From Climacteris rufus (lineage: Eukaryota > Chordata > Aves > Passeriformes > Climacteridae), in contig VZRZ01006595.1 of the NCBI GenBank assembly GCA_013398175.1, positions 868,001 to 932,000 of the forward strand: a stretch of 64,000 nucleotides of DNA. The letters are read 5' to 3'. A program made the translations under genes and the position numbers. Shown one piece after another: positions 28,426 to 40,266 of the stretch (within the stretch, counting starts at the first letter, position 1; every line of letters begins with the position of its first letter). The notes under the pieces were generated by a model. The model saw only the letters and a program-made list of their open reading frames with translations, searched no databases and had not been told where the DNA came from.

Positions 28426-31400
28426 AAACTGATGGGTGTTCATTAATAAGCACAAGCAAAGGCTGAGCAGAATAATCCTTAACCTCTGCTGTGCTGGGTT
28501 TTGGTTGGCATGCAGCAGTGGGAAGGGCACTGCCCAAGGCATTGCTCACAGAGGGATGACTGAAGGCTGGCATGTGCTGAGCCAGCATGGGATCTGCTCT
28601 GAGCTATGCCAGTGGAGAACAGAGTGTTACACACTCTGGCCATGCCCCAGATATGGCTCTTACCTCATGGGCAAGTGCATGAGAAACACAGAGGGAATTT
28701 TCAGTTGGCCAATCTGACCACTGTGTGATTTCTTTGAATCATTCAAGAGAGAATAAATGCAAAGCTCATTCACTGTGTCTCAGCTCCTCTCTGTGAAACA
28801 GGAATAACCACTCCAGACAAGCCTGTGTCAAGACGGGCAGTAGTGCCAGAGAGACACCAGTGCATATGCGGACAAGGGTTAATGCCAAGGGTGTGCCACT
28901 TTTCCACATGACAGAAACAAGGATGTTTTTTAGCCATGTTAAACTCATTTACACTAAGTCTCATTCAGCAATAATGACTGCTCATTTTCTCCCTCTGATT
29001 TTCCTTGTTTCCCAAACTATACTTTGTCAATTAACCAACCCCTATGGAAGACAAAAGTACCACCAGTATATACACACATAAATTTAGTCCTATAATTATT
29101 TCTTTTTCAGTTTTTCTTCCATTTCAAGTAATTACATGTGGAAAAAGGAAATAAGAAGGAGAGTGATTATCAAATAGACAGCTGAGATCAAGTTAATGAC
29201 TTGAAACAAACAAAAAATATTTGTAAAATCCTGGTATATTTATTTACTCACACCACACTTGCTATGGCCAGCTTAGGAGAAGTCTTTGTCACTTCTCCAG
29301 CAGTGACCTTGTATTGAAACACCGGCATTGGTCTCTAGCTCAAATTCCAGCAAAACCAATATAAGATACACTGATTGCACTGAAATCACCTTTCCAAAGT
29401 CTAAGACATAAGTTCCCTGACATGCAAATTTTATCCTACAAGACAGGGATAGATGGGATCTTAGGATTCTTCAGGTGAGTCATTTGTGATTTCTATCAGC
29501 ACTAATAACTACCTCTATTGATATGTAGTAGATGTATCACATGTTTTTCCCAATTTAATCATTTACCCTTGCTGACCTCAGGCTCTTTGAAGCTCAGCTT
29601 CTGCACACTCACGTGGGAGTTGTATTTTCATTTAGATAATCATACAACTCACAAAATCACTGCCAGCCACAACCGAAATTTAAGTGTCTAGGTTAGGTAT
29701 TTATGGGACGCTTCTCAGCAGACCAATAGCTTCTCTTATCTGCATGCTTAGCTAAAGTTCTCACAATGTTTTACACAGTAAGAGACTCAAACATCTCAAA
29801 ATGAGATATTTGTTTTTGCTGTTGTTGCTGCAAAATAATGTTGCTACTATTCTTTCTTCACCAACTTCTCTCTCTAAATGCCACACAGTGGATTTTACCA
29901 CATTCATGTCAGACAACAGCTAAAGCTGTCAAATTGTGCTGAGTGATGAAAAGAAGCTTCATGAGCTAATGTGAGAAGATTCCACAAAAGTTAAAAATCA
30001 TCATTACAAAAACTGTTCTGGCTTCAATCTTAGTGAATGACTGGTTTTCTATTAGAAGTCAGCACAGGCAAAATGATCTTTTGGCCTTTGTACCCTCATA
30101 CACAACACCTTCTAGCCAACAATTTCTATCAAAACCACATTGCATGTTTCTTAAACATAAAGAAGAATAAAGTCTTCTAATTAGTAAGGCATAAGGGAAG
30201 CAGTCATACTTCTGCAAATTCAATAGAATTTTTAAGCAATAAAAAGTTGCTTGGAAAAACTTTCAAGTGATAAAATAATTATAGTCTTTATCCTCACGTT
30301 CACTTGTCCATGTAATGCTTTATTTAGCCTCACTTGATACAGCAGATCATTTAGGGAGAAGGACAGCATTTTTTTTTGTTTTTTTTTTTAGAATAGTCAA
30401 CAACAGCTTTTGAGAGCTGCTCTAGATGCCAGGGTTGGGGTGCATGCCCCAGGCAGATTTAAAATCCACATCAAGGCAAACTGCAAACAGAATCCAGCCT
30501 GAAAAGAGGATGAGTGGAAAGATGGGGTTTGGATGGGAGCCACAGAATGTTCTGATCAACTGGGACACCAGGATTTTAGGACTCATCCATTTAGACACAG
30601 CCAAAGGGGCTAATCTCACATCTGTTGTTTTGTCACAACTTCTAAACTCCTCTCTGTGGGCACTGAATATCCAAACCCAAAATAACGGCATGATTCAATT
30701 CATGCTCATATGTTTTCCATAAATATGGCAATTCATTATATTTGCTGAAGGCTCCCTCATAATTCTTGTCATGTGAAATAAAGTGAATACATCTGCCAAC
30801 CGCATCAAACATTTCAAAAATACACGTGTTTGCATTATTATTTGCAATATTTTCTTCTTAGTTGAAGCAGTACTGTTTTAGGGAGGGGGACCAGGGCAGA
30901 AGTGTTGTGTGCTTGAGACACATCATATCTGACAGAGGCAAAACCAATCAGGTCATGCAGTGGAAATTTTGGGCTTGACCTCAATAAAATCAAATCAGGC
31001 CTAGGTCAGTGATTAGAAACAGTGCCTTTTGTAGAACTCAGTTCCTTCACATCTCTTCATCTCCACTGGTCAGTCAGCAGCCAGCCCATGGCAATTTCTC
31101 CCCATCTCCTCTCCACCTCCTTCCCAGGGCTCTGGAACTGCTGTCACTGAGAAACACAACCAACTCCAGTGATTCACCAATGCAAACATGGATTAAAACT
31201 ACATTTGACTCTTTTTCAAGGTACAGAAAGTTTCTCAGGTTTTTGAAATTTCTCCAAGTCTAGTCATTCTCTGTTCTTCTTTATTTCACAAATGCAGATG
31301 AGCTGAATTAATGAAGTAAATTACAGGAGTCCTAACTCAGTTGCAGATATGCAGGGATAAATGAAAGCGTTTAGAAAGCACTCAACTTGCTTTAGAAGCA

Positions 31401-34400
31401 TGTTGGTATTTCTTTGCATGTACAGCTGCAGTGAAAGAGAGCTAAAAAAAGAGTTAACACTGCTCTCATTTTGGAGTAGGTGTCTAAGGGCATCCCCTGC
31501 TTAGGCCCCAGAACACCATGATGATCTGAGCAAACCTTCTGCTGCTGAGCCTCTGTCTCTCCATGTTTGAGCAGCAAGCTCTTCAGGAAACACCTTGCTA
31601 TGGATTTTAAAGGAATTGTCATTGTGCCATTTAGAGTTCAAATATGTGGAACAAAAGGAAATAGACTACGTACATTCCTCACTCCTCCAGGTAAACCCTG
31701 CCTCATCTCCAGCCTTGTCTGGCTTTCTGAGAGTCAGGATCCCGGGTACCATGCACATATTGTGTGTGCACACTTTCTTTATCAAGCAATCCCAGAAATA
31801 AAACTTTTTGACTCCTATGCTACCTACAATACATGAGCCAGTTATACCCTTAATCTGGGCTATTTTGGTGGATTTGGCCAGTTTAGTGCTTTCAGAAATG
31901 CAGAACCATATTTATCCAGTGATTCAGTAATCGTGGGCCAGAGATGGTGACAGCTCCTAAGCATGGCACCCTCCCTACCACCTTATCCCAGTCCCATGGA
32001 GTGACATCCAGCAGCACTCTTTCTTCCCTCCTCCCTTCCCACTTTCTTCAACTGACTCATTTTTTCAGTCAATTAAGGGAAAAGGGATTATTTGATTCTG
32101 TTGTTCTGATCAGTTACATCTGTGGTTAATAAATGTTGTCACTGAGTAGTTTTTTAACATTTTCAACTCTTAGAAAAACACTCTCTTTCTCAATTTACCA
32201 CCATGGAGCATTTTCTCGCTACGAGAAAACAACTGTGATATGTAAATGAATACACATGATTGTGCACAAATGTATATAAAATTATGAAAAAGAGGCAGGG
32301 CAAGCACTTCCAGATATCCATGTAGCTACTCAGAAGGCAAATAATGTCTAAATGATGGTAAGTACATGGCCTCTCTATGTTTGTTACTGTTAATTTTATA
32401 GAACAGTGTTTTTATTTATAATAAACTCTTTCATCAAATTAGACTATTCCATTCTACTTATAATCACAGCTACATTCACAACTCGGCTTATTATCACAGC
32501 AAGATCTATCAGCTCTGCCTACCCTGTATTTACAAACTAGAAAGGAAGTTGTTAGCTTAGAAAAATGAATTACAGATACTGTGATAGACATGAGGACACC
32601 AAACTTAATAACAGAGAGATAAATTAACTGAGTCTGGGGAAAGACAAGAAAGAGGTCAGCAATGTCATCTTGATTACTCAGAAAGGTTAAGAACTGCTGC
32701 AAACCTTGACCAAGGAAAGACAAACGATAAACTTCAGTGAACTACACTACGTGATCCATTGAAATCACAACAATCAAGCCTATTATCCTATGGTTAACCA
32801 TGGTAATGGCCATCTGGGTGAGAAAGGTGAGAAAATATGAGGACTGCAGAATTGGTTGAGCTTAGTCACACTGAGCATAGCAGTTTTGTCTACAGAGTTC
32901 TGCCTTGGAGTAAAATGAAGAGACAGAGGGAAATTTCGCTTAAAGCCAAGTCAACTCTTCACTATCAGAAAAAAAAATAAAATCCATCTTTGAAAATTAG
33001 AAACAGCAGGAAGTACACTGCATTGAATGCTAAATTAATTTCTTCTGATAACTTATTTCAAACAGTATTTGATTAAAAGATAGTAGAACATGTTTTAAAT
33101 CTAAAAAACATGGTTACTGCAGGCTGAGGCAAAAGTGGTGTTGCTGATAAGTGACAACAGTGTTGTTATTTATTTTGCTCTTGTAAAGGCACCCCAATCA
33201 ATAGCTATGCATGTACCAAGGCAGTGGGACTCGTATAAAGATGCTTATCAGAAATCCATGGGCAGCATTCCACTTTTGATTACAGTGCTCCAGACTGTCC
33301 CCAACACTTCTATATTGAAGACTGTGTGCCTCCTTGACAAGCCATATTGACAGAAATAATAATATAGAAACCCCACTTTCTAATATGCATATCCAACTGC
33401 ACAGCCAATTAACCACTATGCTGACTGAAATTGCTTTGTTACTCATTCTATTCCTACTGATGTTAATACTTTGGCAGCTGATGGGGATAATAACTGATGG
33501 AGCACATTGGAAATTTTGAAAGGGTATATAAAATTTATATTATTTAAAGACATTGAGAGAGCTGCTACGTTTTAGTCTTAGAATCTGAAAATGTCTCTGT
33601 CATGTGTAAGAAGTACTCAGATCAGAACTGGTATGTATTTGAAAATCTGTGAATGAAAAGGAGACATTTTAAAAGATTCTGATATACAAACAGGTTTGAA
33701 AAAACATTTAAAAAGGCAATTACAAGACGAAGATGAGACTTTTTCACCTCTATCTCTAACATCATACTGAGTAACAATGCTTGAACATCTGGAAACGTTT
33801 ACATTTGATGTTTTAATCAAAATGTAACTATTTTCTGCAACATAAGCACATTGTAGCTGAAAAATGCCATTTCATTTAACGTAATCCCTAAAACTATTTG
33901 GTTTATCATCATTATATACTGAAATAGCAATTCCAGCACATTAAAAAATACAGTAAAAGGCCATAAAATTATTTTTACCTACACTAATAAGTTGGGGTTT
34001 TCCTACAAAAATAAAATGTTTTCTATACATCTTTCAAAGTTGTTTTGGTCACGTTTCTCAGTATGGGGGTATAAATTATTTCACTGCAATGTTGCAATTC
34101 TGGTCCTGCTGTTCTTACTTGGAGAAAACTCCTGTGGAGTTCAACAGGCATTCTTCCCTGAGCAAGGGCTGTCTGACCCAGCCTGTGTCAGGTCCTGCAG
34201 AAACAGTGAACTGGTGATTCTGCTGCAGAAGTCTCTCTAAGTGGTCATATTGTGGGTGAATCCAGTGCACATGAGCTCCAGCAACAATGGTGAAGCAGAG
34301 TCTGGAAGAAGCTGGCCTAGCTCAGAAGTGGGAGATCAGTATGCATGTCCCTGCTGCCACATCATGTTCTGGATGGAAAACACTGGAGGAGTGGATGTGC

Positions 34401-37065
34401 TGTGGTAACACACCATCCTCAGCTCTCATCTCCAAAACATGCCAGCTGTTATTCCTCAAAATTCTTATTTTCCACAAACCCTTCTTCCTGCTCAGGAACT
34501 TGCTGCTGAAGCTCAACCTCTTAAATTCCTTTATTGTCCCACCACAAAGGTCCCTAGCACCAACCCAAACTATCACTTTCTTAAGAGCTACTCCCAGAAC
34601 CCCATTCTCTCTCCTTCAGACTGTCTCTGCTCCTCCTAAACCATTGGCCCACATGTTGATCTTAAGGCTTATTAAGTCAAATCTCTTCTGGCACTGAGAG
34701 CTCAGCTCTTTCTGTTCTGCCTGTGAGTTTGTGGGTCCTACTCACTCCCCATTTTTGCATTTCCTTTCCAAGCACAAGCACAAACCATACAAACATGCAG
34801 ATTTCATTATCCACCTCCTGGCTCCCACTCCTGCAGATTTAAAAAACCCAGAATCAACTTATATTTAGCCTCAGCAAGATCCTGAGAGCACAGGAAGAAG
34901 AAACCACCAAAAGAAGTGGACACACTGTATTTGTCAGTTGGTAACTGAATGAGGAGTTGTGGGGCCATAAGAGAGTGGAGACCAAAGAGGTGTTTGCAGG
35001 AAGGCAGGAGTGAATGAGGATGGTGAGAGCCATCCATATGGCTACACTTTTAACATATTCAACATGCAATTTTCCCTTCACATATGATCCATCATATTCC
35101 TGGATTGTTAATGCAACAGTCTTTCTTCATTTAAAGTTACTGAAAAAGCTGCAATCTCTTTCCTGTTCTATGGACTTTGTCATGGACCATCCAAGCTTTT
35201 GTAATCTGGAGGCACAGTATGAACTATTCTATCAAAAAGACCCCCAAAAACAGACTTCATGGTAGATACAGCTATGACAAAAGTAATAGCACATTCTTAA
35301 ATGGATCAAGGAGGAATGGACACAAATCATCAAATAACCTACATGCTACAAGAGACCACTGGTGAGTGCTGAGCAGTGTATGATTTATATTTGTGAACAT
35401 TAGTATCTCTTTACTTCTTTGTACTTTTCTTTACATTGATGATATCATGATCCACAGAATTATTTTCCTATTCCTTCATGAGATCCTGACTTTCAAATCT
35501 TTCACCTTTCTGAGTTTAATGAGAGTCAGAAAGCAAAACTGAAAACTCATTTGGTCAAGCTTGAAAGATGTTTAATTTTTACTTTTAGTGTACTAAAAGA
35601 CTGTGTGCTGAACTACTTTTTGTCTAATATGGTGAGCTAATTGCTTGGTTGGAATTCTGTTTATGTCTCTGTGAGGCACAATACTGTCCACTAAAACCAC
35701 ATGAGATCACACTTCTAAGCAAAATCCCAGCAAAATTACCTGATGAGAATGTTAGCAGCATGATTGTGGTTTGGTTTCTTAAAAGAAGTGGAAAAAATCC
35801 AACCATGCTGGGTTTTTGGCTTTGCTTATACTACTAGCTGAAATTGGGTTGGCTCAAGGAAAGCTGAGAGAATAGAAAGATTAAAACCAAAAGGTTGGGA
35901 CATCAGGTGCCAGGGGTAAGGAGAAGGGTGTGGATATCTGAGGACTGTGACGTTTATTGATCATTTCTCCTTCCTTTCACACATCTAATTCACAATGTTA
36001 GAGAGCAATGCTTCCATTTGGGATCGACTAATTGACCTGCCCTAAAAGTTCTTTTCCACTTTTAGCAGGTGTGATGCTACGAAAAGCTGACAAAGTAACA
36101 AAAAAGCTGATATGAGGTCACCATAAAGACTGCAGTGATTATGTACAATCATGTGAGACTAGAACAAAATAACTGCACAACTGAATGGAGCTAATGCTGA
36201 AGGATACAAGCCTGAGAAATTCTCACCTGGCTAAGTCAACAGGGGATAGGGACACTGGAGAAGAGCAGTTAAGGAACAAGCACACACACTCACACCCTTC
36301 CCCCTCACCCAGTTCCTTCCGACTGGTGCTTAGAGATGCAGTGTTGGGCTCCACAGGAACTGTGTCCAACACTGCTCAGCCTGAGAGAGAAATGCTTCTG
36401 TCAGGCTTACGGAATCAAATGGGAACACCTCTCTGAAGAATTAATAATGAAAGGAATTAAATGTTTTAAAATGCTCTCAGATAGCAGGATTTCTCACAAA
36501 CACAGACAAGCAAAGACAGAGTTACGAACTAAACGTTCTGAAATGCCTTCTTATGACAGAGAACATCCTTCTTGTCATGAAATCAGCTACTTAACTTCTG
36601 GAGAGGCTTTGCTATGAAGTCCTTAAGTGGCAGCTCCACCTCTTCATCTTACATTTTCTTTAACAAGACTTATTTCTCCTGAGAAAGATTCCTTTTTGCA
36701 CCATCACCCTTCGACTGGGTCCAAGGTAATGTTTTTAAAAACTGATGAAAGGTGTGATTTTTAAAATGCTTTCTAAGGAATCACAGCTGGTACCTCTACA
36801 ATCATATTTCTTTTCTCCTCATCCTTTTAGTCTTCCCTCTAATGAAGAGCAAGCCCCTACATGATATCCCCATAGGGGCAGAAAGAATAATAAGCATATA
36901 CATATATGTTCTCACAAATACATCTTTAATTTTCCCCCTTAACACATACATTACAGAACATGCAGCATTCTCAATCTTGCACCACCTCAAGTGCACTACA
37001 GAGAAGAGTGGTGGCCTGAATTACTCAATTGGTTTTTTTCCTAATTAGACCAGCCGTGTAACTTT

Positions 37066-37087
37066 AAAAAAAAAAAAAAAAAAAAAA
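37066..37087. repeat. Poly(A) run of 22
   Basis: A pure A-run about 1.3 kb left of the beta exon. On the NRXN1 sense strand this is poly(T) and it is intronic. Confidence 0.95.
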
Positions 37088-37859
37088 GGCATAAGAAGAG
37101 GCATTCTGTGCACTTTATCTTTTCTAGCAGTTATGTATCTAAGGGTATTTAGCACACAGTGGGAATTTTCAGGTAAACAACGCTACTGTTTCCACCAATA
37201 CAAGCATTGTTAATCACTGTAAAAAATCCAATAATTCCTAACCACCTCGTGCCTGCAACTAGGTCATCTTGAACAGAGAAGCAAAGGTTAAGTACAAGAT
37301 CTGATTTTTACTTTGCAAAGCCTGTAAATGACATCGCATTGTCGTGCAAATGAAGCAAGGCAAGATGAGAAAATGAAGAAGAATGAAGCTGTATAATCTA
37401 ATCAGAAACCAACAAGGGGGATTCTTTATCTTTTTTCCTCCCTCGGAGACAAAGGGAGGCTTTAAATCCTTAAAACACAGACTGGTGCTTCACTTCCTTT
37501 GACAGTTTTCGGTACTACCGAACATATCTATGCACACCTATTCTGCACGTATTGATGTGCAGGTTCTTGCAAGTCTACCTGCAAAAAGAAAGACAAGAAC
37601 TGCACGGGGCTCTTCAAAGGGCACTGAAGCAGTTTCCCGTCACTTCAGAAACTAACTACCAGAGCATTGTCATTCTTAAGCAAAATGTATTTGCACCTGG
37701 CAAGAATTTCATCTCCGTCCCTTTGCTATCCGCTACAGTGGGTATCACTTTCCTCCCTCAGTGTCTGAGGGCTTACCGCTCCCCCGGTCCCCAGCATAAT
37801 GAGCTGACCTTTGCTTTAGTTCATCGACTTTCGACCAAGGTAATGAACTGGAAGGAGCA
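37088..37859. other. Intron sequence flanking the CpG island
   Basis: Transition from AT-rich intron to the island. It contains a POU-octamer-like GTGCAAAT (37344-37351) and no repeats. It is possible proximal regulatory sequence downstream of the beta exon, with no direct evidence. Confidence 0.5.
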
Positions 37860-37915
37860 CGATCATCACCATCGGTTTAAGCAGCGCACCGGCTCCCCCC
37901 GCCCCTGGCTCCGCG

Positions 37916-38314
37916 NNNNNNNNNNNNNNNNNNNNNNNNNNNNNNNNNNNNNNNNNNNNNNNNNNNNNNNNNNNNNNNNNNNNNNNNNNNNNNNNNNNNN
38001 NNNNNNNNNNNNNNNNNNNNNNNNNNNNNNNNNNNNNNNNNNNNNNNNNNNNNNNNNNNNNNNNNNNNNNNNNNNNNNNNNNNNNNNNNNNNNNNNNNNN
38101 NNNNNNNNNNNNNNNNNNNNNNNNNNNNNNNNNNNNNNNNNNNNNNNNNNNNNNNNNNNNNNNNNNNNNNNNNNNNNNNNNNNNNNNNNNNNNNNNNNNN
38201 NNNNNNNNNNNNNNNNNNNNNNNNNNNNNNNNNNNNNNNNNNNNNNNNNNNNNNNNNNNNNNNNNNNNNNNNNNNNNNNNNNNNNNNNNNNNNNNNNNNN
38301 NNNNNNNNNNNNNN
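37916..38314. other. Assembly gap (399 N)
   Basis: This is a run of 399 unknown bases bordered on both sides by very GC-rich sequence. It starts 102 bases past the last base of the beta exon, inside the intron and inside the CpG island. GC-rich DNA that was hard to sequence is the likely cause. The true length may differ from 399. Confidence 0.99.
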
Positions 38315-38409
38315 GCCGCCGCAGCCCCGGCCCGCGGGGTCCCGCAGCCCGCGCCTGACCTCTGCGGGGCGGCGCGCACCCGGCCGAGCGGGGACCGAGC
38401 GGCACCCGA

Positions 38410-38416
38410 ACCCACC
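38410..38416 (-). other. NRXN1: 5' splice site of the NRXN1-beta first exon
   Basis: Read on the minus strand the junction is GGACACG/GTGGGT. The last exon base is at 38416 and the intronic GT at 38415-38414. Reading frame and conserved peptide both break exactly here: after SLRGGH the frame continues into unrelated sequence. The intron's +3 base is G rather than the commoner A, so the site is good but not consensus. Confidence 0.9.
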
Positions 38417-38656
38417 GTGTCCGCCTCGCAAGGAAGCCGGTGACCTGTAGATAGCGATAGGCACTGAATGATGTTTGCTGCTGCCGTGGAAATGGTGAAT
38501 GTGGTGAGCGCCCAAACTGGAGGCGCCCCACGCCACCCCAAGGAGGCCGCTGAGAGTGAGCGGGACTATCCAGAGCAGGGCCAAGCGGCCGCCGGCGCTG
38601 CTGCTGCCGCTGCTGGCGGGTCCCGGCTCCGGGCTGCCCCTAAGGAGCCCCCCCAT
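38416..38656 (-). CDS. NRXN1: Neurexin-1-beta, first coding exon (partial CDS, 80 codons plus 1 base)
   Basis: Beta-neurexins are presynaptic single-pass membrane proteins that bind neuroligins, LRRTMs and cerebellins through one LNS domain. This exon supplies only the N-terminus. Residues 1-24 are a Gly/Ser/Pro-rich leader. Residues 25-44 are a hydrophobic signal core (LALLWIVPLTLSGLLGVAWG), with probable cleavage after Gly44. Residues 45-80 are the beta-specific segment, including HHIHHFHG at 51-58 and ending SLRGGH. That segment matches mammalian NRXN1-beta as I know it almost residue for residue. The exon ends in phase 1 (extra base G at 38416) before a GTGGGT donor, as expected for joining to the shared exon that begins the LNS6 domain. 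The ATG at 38656-38654 is the only in-frame ATG before the signal peptide back to at least 38776, and its context is strong (A at -3, G at +4). The leader differs from the mammalian one. The rest of the protein is outside the window. Confidence 0.96.
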
Positions 38657-38772
38657 CCTCCGGTGCGCGGCGAGCCGGCCCGCGGCGTCCTCGGGAGGAG
38701 CAGCAGCCACAGCAACGGAGGCAAACTTTGGGCAGAGGCGCTCGCACACTCGCACACGGCGCTGGCTGCAGC

Positions 38773-38865
38773 TCACGGCACCAGGCGAGCCATCTCTTCC
38801 CTTTGGGAAAGCCTGTGAGGATCCTTTTCTCCAGGTCTTCTTCTACCCAAAACAATCCGAGACAT
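38773..38865 (-). promoter_or_regulatory. Possible upstream ORF in the NRXN1-beta 5'UTR (30 codons)
   Basis: An ATG at 38865-38863 opens a 30-codon frame that ends in TGA at 38775-38773, 116 bases before the beta ATG. A second in-frame ATG at 38793-38791 (G at -3, G at +4) starts the last six codons. The peptide resembles nothing I know and is probably not itself functional. If the 5'UTR covers it, it could reduce or redirect initiation at the beta ATG. The transcription start is unknown, so its presence in mRNA is inference. Confidence 0.3.
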
Positions 38866-39193
38866 AGTCAGAGAATCCAGGCAGTTCAGAGCCTTCGCAG
38901 AGAGGTGGAAGAGGGGGAAAGCCCCGCGCCCCAACAATCGTTAGTTTCAGCTTTCCCGGGGCTGGTGCTCATTAACAATACTCCACAGTTGCAAGGGCTA
39001 CGAGAATGCCAAGCATTCCCCCATCCTCAGTAATCCACAGTGTAGCCAATCATGCCACATTTCTGCTAAGAAAGAAAAAAGGGGATACCACTCCATCAGC
39101 CAGCGCTGGGAAAGCAGAGAAAAATCAAACTGCTGCTCTTCCCTCCATTCATCTCCAAACTGGTGAGCCCTCACCGAGCGAGCTCTCTCCCGG

Positions 39194-39247
39194 CGCGCAC
39201 ACACACTCACACTCGCGAACACACGCACTCACACACTCGCACACGCC
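39194..39247. repeat. CA/CTCA-rich imperfect microsatellite in the CpG island
   Basis: An imperfect run of CACA and CTCACA units, entered by GGCGCGCACACACA. It lies about 540-590 bases upstream of the beta ATG, so it may be within the 5'UTR or promoter. Alternating purine-pyrimidine DNA of this kind can adopt Z-form. Confidence 0.8.
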
Positions 39248-39572
39248 GCCAGACAATAATCAGGCTGCTCCGGCAATCTCAATGGTCTGGCTATTGACAG
39301 TAATACCCGAGGATGTTTTCAGGGAGAATAGTGCACCCTTATGAAAGAAGCTGGGAAAAAAAATAAAAATAAAAATAAGCATGCTGGCGAGGAGCAGGGC
39401 TATGCAAATCTGCAGTCTCCGAACAGCAAATCGCTGAGGCTTGGATGCAATGCAGAGGACGAGCCTATGTTAAAGAGGGAGGCTGAGTTCAGCTCCCACA
39501 CAGTCGCGCTGCCTCTCCTCAGCCTTTCGGGATCCGCGCACTGCCAGAACGCGGCTCGGGCGGTGTGGAGGG

Positions 39573-39604
39573 GACACACAGACACTCACAGACACACACA
39601 CACG
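39573..39604. repeat. CA-rich imperfect microsatellite in the CpG island
   Basis: GACACACA and GACACTCACA units end in a perfect (CA)n run. It is the second of three CA-rich tracts in the beta promoter region. Confidence 0.8.
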
Positions 39605-39719
39605 CCTCTCTTCCCCACCCGCCACCCACCCGCGCCGCGCAGTCAGCAGCACGGCGGGAGCACTTCCCCTCCTCCGATAGTTCAGAGGTACCAGTCTCTT
39701 GAAAACCCACTTTCATCTT

Positions 39720-39850
39720 AAAAAGGACGATTTCGGGTCTTTTAATTGGCCTAAACTTCGCCCATCAGATGTTTCCCTCCGTCTATTCGACACCGGCTGT
39801 GATTATCCGGTAATTACACGCACGGCGCCGAACAAAGAGTTACCGGGATT
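39720..39850. promoter_or_regulatory. Motif-dense block in the beta promoter (CCAAT, E-box, homeodomain, SOX-like)
   Basis: Within 130 bases there are a minus-strand CCAAT (39745-39749), a CAGATG E-box (39766-39771), GATTATCC resembling an OTX-type site (39801-39808), the palindromic homeodomain core GTAATTAC (39810-39817) and ACAAAG resembling a SOX site (39832-39837). The block lies about 1.1 kb upstream of the beta ATG. Motif density suggests a proximal regulatory element, but occupancy is not shown by sequence. Confidence 0.35.
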
Positions 39851-40074
39851 TTCTCCGGCACTACTCAACTACGGCACCTCGGCCGCCCACCGCAGCCGCG
39901 GCCGCAAACTGGGCTGAAAAAGAGCCTTTCTGGGCCGAGCTCCCCCGCTCCCCCGCAGCTGCAGGGCGGCGCCGGCAGCTCCCGCATCGCCACCCGGGTG
40001 CGGGGCCCCGCCACGGCTCTCGCCCCACGCCTACCCCAAAACAGAGGGGAGGGCTACTCCCCACTACCACCCCC

Positions 40075-40094
40075 GCACACACACACACGCACAG
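40075..40094. repeat. Short (CA)n microsatellite in the CpG island
   Basis: A GCACACACACACACGCACA run. It is the third CA-rich tract in the island, between the motif-dense block and the polypyrimidine tract. Confidence 0.8.
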
Positions 40095-40266
40095 GCGAGG
40101 GTGCGAGATGTCACGTTTAGAAGCAAAGGGTCTGTATGCCAAGGGACAACCTATCGCCCCCCGGCGGGTCCTGCGCCCCCAGGAGCCGGGCGCGGAGGCG
40201 CAGCCCCTGCAGTACCGCACCTGGGCACAGCAGGGTGTGCGAGCCGCACACTCCCGGCCCTCCTCT

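Larger units (their letters stand above)
23731..37065. other. Intron sequence with minor repeats
   Basis: About 13.3 kb holding the A/AT tract at 27.3 kb and the 25-bp duplication at 28.4 kb. GC-richer stretches near 28.5-28.9, 31.0-31.2, 34.1-34.8 and 36.2-36.5 kb have no identity I can give. Frames of up to 136 codons (34287-34697, plus) have no domain, no conserved context and no codon bias that I can see. Confidence 0.65.

Noticed and set aside
34287..34697. 136-codon plus-strand open frame
   Set aside because: No recognisable domain, opposite strand to NRXN1, another open frame overlaps it on the other strand, and there is no promoter or exon signal.
37552..38776. Long open frames running through the assembly gap on both strands
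   Set aside because: Their length is created by the unknown bases. Only the 80 codons of the beta exon on the minus strand are supported.
38657..38776. In-frame extension of beta-neurexin upstream of Met1
   Set aside because: The frame is open but contains no ATG; the first codon of the extended frame at 38776 is GTG. The strong-context ATG at 38656 is the sensible start.
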